Source of the DNA: an uncultured Collinsella sp.
GTDB lineage: Bacteria > Actinomycetota > Coriobacteriia > Coriobacteriales > Coriobacteriaceae
Length of the DNA stretch: 7,411 nt
Reading direction: 5' to 3'
Assembly: GCA_900553475.1 (NCBI GenBank)
Contig: USEF01000077.1
Location: 1 to 7,411, forward strand
The first letter of the stretch is position 1; every line of letters starts with the position of its first letter. Shown in pieces: positions 5,285 to 7,411 of the stretch. Below the pieces are notes generated by a model that saw only the letters and a list, made by a program, of their open reading frames with translations, did not search any database and was not told the origin of the DNA. A program made the position numbers and the translations under genes.

Positions 5285-7411
5285 AGGAGCGACCTGACCA
5301 CTCGTTCCAAGCACGGTCACTGTCGCAGAGACGTCCTGGTTGGCGAGCTTTGCGTACGTGGCATTATCCGGATAGCGCTTGGCGTAACGCGCGTACTTCT
5401 CACTGGAAAGGCGAGAAGTAATGGTGACCTTGGTGTTGTACTCAGGCTGCGTGACAAGAAGGTTCTCCGCAGAGACGACACCAGTGTCGCTCGACTTGAA
5501 GAGGCGCCACTGCTGGCCGCTCATGTCGTCGTAGCCCTCGAGCTCAACCGGGACGATGCCCGAGCCCGCAGCGTCGGTAGACGCCTTGTCGTAGCTCCAC
5601 GCGAGCTTACCATCGGCGTCGAGATACGCCTTCTGGAAGGCATGCATATTTGCGGTCACGCCGGCGGCGTCCTGGCCGTCGAGGATGGCCTCGGCGTAGC
5701 CCGCCTTGGCGGCCTCCATGAGCTTAAGCTCATTGTCGAGGTCGGCCTGATCCTGCGGCGCAACCGTGAAGTCAAGCGTCTTTGTGGCAGTGACCTCAGC
5801 GTTGTTCTTATCCGTAACCGTGCAGGTGAGTTTCGTGGAGACGGCGCTCTTACCGGCCTCGGGACGGAAGACCGTGCCCTTATAGCCGTTGAAGGTCACG
5901 TCATCGGTGCTCGCGGAGTACTCGACCTTATAGTATTTTCCGTCGACGCCGAGCGTGCTCGTGCGCGGCATCTGGAGGTCATCGGTCAGGCCGTCCTTAT
6001 TGGCAACCGCATCGGTACCGGAGTACTTGATGTTGTTGTAAATAAACGCCGCGTCGACCTTCTCCTGCAGCGCCTTCTTGTCGGCAGCAACCTTCTCGGG
6101 GTCGCCCTTGACGGTCACGGTGAAGTCGTGCGTGCCCTCGACATCGCTCGGGCCGCCCTTCACAAACGAAACCGTCGCGGTCAGCGTAACGGCGCGATCG
6201 CTCGAGGCGCGCGTCACCTTGCCGGTGTAATCGCTCCAGCCATAGCCGGACGGCCAAATGGCGTCGCCGTCGGAGCTCTTCCAGCTAACCTCGAACTTGC
6301 TCTTGGAGCCCGCGCGGTACGGAAGCGTGAGGTTGGACGTAACGGACTCGGCCGAATCGCCCGCAGCGTAACCGATGGCAACCTGCTCGGCGGCATCGTC
6401 GAGCATCTGCTGCACACGAGCCTCGTCCCAAGCCACCTGAACCGTCTTGTTGGGCTGGTAATACTCGGTCTTCTCGCCATCGCGCGACAGTTCAAACGCC
6501 ACATCGGCGCTGCGCAGACCGTCGATGTTGTAACCGGTGTAGTCGTTGGGGTCAATGAAGAAGAACGTTACATCGCCATTGGTCTTGTCCTGCGCATCGG
6601 AGATGCCGACCGTGGCCTTGGCGTCCTCAGCCTTAAAGAGCACGCCGCCCTCGGAGACCTTAACGTCAACGTCGGTAAATCCCAGATCAGCAAGCTGTGC
6701 CTTCAGCGCATCATTGACGTTGCCGCCCTTGGCGCTGTAGTCAACAACAATCTGCTTGTTAGCATCGTTGAGCTTTTGGACTGCAGCCTCGAGCGAACCC
6801 GCGGCGATAACCTTGTTGGTGGAGACGAGCTCGACCGTCGAGCTTCCGCTCGTGGCGACAGCCTTCAGATACTTGCCAGCAGCAGATGCCGAGACCGTCG
6901 CCTCGGCGCCCGACATATCGGACAGCAGCGTCCAGTCGGCCGCGGGAGCCTTCGCGTCGTCGGCCGCATACCAAGCAACAGTCGCCTGACCGGTGACGTC
7001 GATACCATTGGTGGCCGAACCGTCGGCGCGCTTGGCCTGCGCCGTCGCCTTAACGCTATCACCTGAGACGAGATGGGTCGTATCGCTATTGATCTGCGGC
7101 GTAGTGGTCACGCGCAGCAGGTTATACTCCCCCGCCGCGGTAACGCTGTCCGACGAAACCCATTCAACCGTGTTGTCGAGAGCGCTCGCCGTGAGTTTGA
7201 TACGCTTGCCGATGAGGGGATCGTTGAGCGTCAGCGCACCGGTCTCGGCGTCAATGCCGTCGGTGACTTCAACCCAATCCGAATCATCCTCGCCCTTGGC
7301 ATACCAAGCGAGCGTGAGCTTAGCGTCCTCGGGCAGATCGGAATCAGACCAGCTCGAGGAACCGGGAATCTTCACGCGCGGCGTGAGCACCGTGCCAACG
7401 GAGAGCGTCGT
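4268..7411 (-). CDS. Giant surface protein, N-terminal part (Ig-like repeats and DUF4430 repeats), 5' end outside window
   Basis: The frame is open to the window edge, so the true start and any signal peptide are not visible; the GTG at 7390 lies within a domain and is not a believable start. Numbered from 7390, the order is: two Ig-like repeats (before 1 to 90, and 94-198), an unassigned stretch (200-322), three atrophied-Ig-like units (about 323-435, 433-548 and 549-697), DUF4430 repeat 1 (703-818), DUF4430 repeat 2 (824-940) and the first residues of repeat 3 (from 948, ASLQIIGVDSGGG). After residue 960 the translation turns into unrelated Arg/Leu/Ser-rich sequence and stops at 4268. The correct continuation is found one frame over, in 2412-4520. 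The product is very probably an exported, cell-surface multi-domain protein. If translated as written it would lose the propeller and the membrane anchor. Confidence 0.85.
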   Translation of the reverse strand, partial: TTLSVGTVLTPRVKIPGSSSWSDSDLPEDAKLTLAWYAKGEDDSDWVEVTDGIDAETGALTLNDPLIGKRIKLTASALDNTVEWVSSDSVTAAGEYNLLRVTTTPQINSDTTHLVSGDSVKATAQAKRADGSATNGIDVTGQATVAWYAADDAKAPAADWTLLSDMSGAEATVSASAAGKYLKAVATSGSSTVELVSTNKVIAAGSLEAAVQKLNDANKQIVVDYSAKGGNVNDALKAQLADLGFTDVDVKVSEGGVLFKAEDAKATVGISDAQDKTNGDVTFFFIDPNDYTGYNIDGLRSADVAFELSRDGEKTEYYQPNKTVQVAWDEARVQQMLDDAAEQVAIGYAAGDSAESVTSNLTLPYRAGSKSKFEVSWKSSDGDAIWPSGYGWSDYTGKVTRASSDRAVTLTATVSFVKGGPSDVEGTHDFTVTVKGDPEKVAADKKALQEKVDAAFIYNNIKYSGTDAVANKDGLTDDLQMPRTSTLGVDGKYYKVEYSASTDDVTFNGYKGTVFRPEAGKSAVSTKLTCTVTDKNNAEVTATKTLDFTVAPQDQADLDNELKLMEAAKAGYAEAILDGQDAAGVTANMHAFQKAYLDADGKLAWSYDKASTDAAGSGIVPVELEGYDDMSGQQWRLFKSSDTGVVSAENLLVTQPEYNTKVTITSRLSSEKYARYAKRYPDNATYAKLANQDVSATVTVLGTSGQVAPEVTATCSVIGIDADGNQQTWTAAEPYTLKTGSTAADLSEALFKKHGLTADYGMGTWGWYLNSITSPVDAGRTLGYDSQTGAYWQLFINGTAASVGAGGYVLEAGDSVVWCYSKYGDPAPTDQLSVSCEVVGQAKDGSQQTWAQPTTIQVKEGSTAAELSEQVFKQAGIGADTGTGSYGWYLNSLTSPFDEDVKLSTEKVDASTWNYWQFFVNGKLANVGAGNYTLKAGDKVSWVYGSDGTMPGQTKASLQIIGVDSGGGRLQLTTPWLIPRPWLMRLNLPSSRVASLRIMVRVHGAGSSTQLHRRLMSERSHGTPRLGLTGSSLSMASLPIWARAASS
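4505..4523 (-). other. Frameshift position in the giant surface-protein gene
   Basis: On the minus strand the upstream frame reads GAC AGC GGC GGT (4522-4511, DSGG). The homologous continuation needs TGG GCG CCT (from 4511, WAP). The frames therefore join only after a step back by one base, as if the number of bases lost leaves remainder 1 after division by three. The sister repeats have G-x-Q-Q-T-W at this point, so either one base or about 13 bases are missing. The downstream frame is closed by a TGA at 4523-4521, which bounds the event. The site lies in a G-rich tract within a small GGCG/CGCC stem. Confidence 0.8.
5747..6424 (-). repeat. Two atrophied-Ig-like units (a third, weaker one follows to about 5300)
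   Basis: Each unit has an N-terminal helical stretch (QQMLDDAAEQV; KKALQEKVDAAF; and LKLMEAAKAGY in the third), then a W/Y-x-S-S/A-x-D stretch, a GKVTR or GTVFRP turn, and a T-x-T-x-T-V ... F-TV strand ending. This resembles the 'atrophied bacterial Ig' domain (aBig) of Firmicutes and actinobacterial surface proteins. The third unit (about 5746-5300) is more divergent. Assignment is by pattern only. Confidence 0.58.
6797..7411 (-). repeat. Two tandem Ig-like repeats at the visible N-terminal side
   Basis: Two units of about 90-105 residues align through L/V-AWYA, then a D-W-x-x-x-x-D segment, then GK-x-x-K-x-x-A with TVE-x-VS, ending in V-x-AAG. The first runs off the window edge (7411 to about 7121) and the second spans about 7111-6797. 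This pattern is common in stalk regions of Gram-positive surface proteins, where it spaces functional domains away from the wall. Confidence 0.7.

Noticed and set aside
5642..7066. Long + strand ORF of 474 codons opposite the giant surface gene
   Set aside because: Its frame lies antisense to clear Ig-like repeat coding sequence. The product is Arg/Val/Gly-rich with no recognisable domain. Long antisense frames are expected in GC-rich coding DNA.
4230..7411. CRISPR array or short DNA tandem repeats
   Set aside because: The repetition is at protein level with units of about 90-150 residues. No short, regularly spaced identical DNA repeats were seen.

Overview
The window most likely comes from the chromosome of a high-GC, gut-type actinobacterium of the class Coriobacteriia (Collinsella-like). 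I infer this from the G+C-rich codon use, a Firmicutes/Coriobacteriia-type class III fructose-bisphosphatase, and very large surface proteins built from Ig-like, DUF4430, beta-propeller and InlB-type domains. No rRNA or other marker fixes the taxonomy.

Layout. The left 1.4 kb reads on the + strand. It holds the last 93 codons of a class III fructose-1,6-bisphosphatase (1-283), a 78-nt spacer with two hairpins, a GtrA-family membrane protein (362-757), a 219-nt spacer with two long perfect inverted repeats, and a second, paralogous GtrA protein (977-1384) that ends at a strong intrinsic terminator (1411-1445). A second hairpin (1485-1524) is oriented as the terminator of the opposing genes. 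The two groups therefore converge, with terminators between them.

The right 5.9 kb reads on the - strand. It holds one giant surface-protein gene (2412-7411, with its 5' end beyond the window) followed without a gap by a smaller membrane-anchored gene (1545-2411). The giant protein reads, from its visible N-terminal side: two tandem Ig-like repeats; an unassigned stretch; three degenerate ('atrophied') Ig-like units; three DUF4430 (transcobalamin C-terminal-like) repeats; a beta-propeller in which I count about eight blades; one InlB/Listeria-Bacteroides-type repeat; a Gly/Ser then Lys/Asp/Ser linker; and a C-terminal membrane segment ending in KRR. The reading frame breaks once, inside the third DUF4430 repeat near 4505-4523, so the gene appears as two overlapping ORFs (4268-7411 and 2412-4487). 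The downstream gene adds a fourth DUF4430 domain behind an N-terminal membrane anchor and a similar low-complexity linker.

Working together. The two GtrA proteins probably take part in moving a lipid-linked sugar for cell-envelope glycosylation. The two - strand genes look like one transcriptional unit for a surface complex displaying four transcobalamin-like domains. Ligand (for example corrinoid) capture is a reasonable inference from that fold, but nothing in the sequence proves it.
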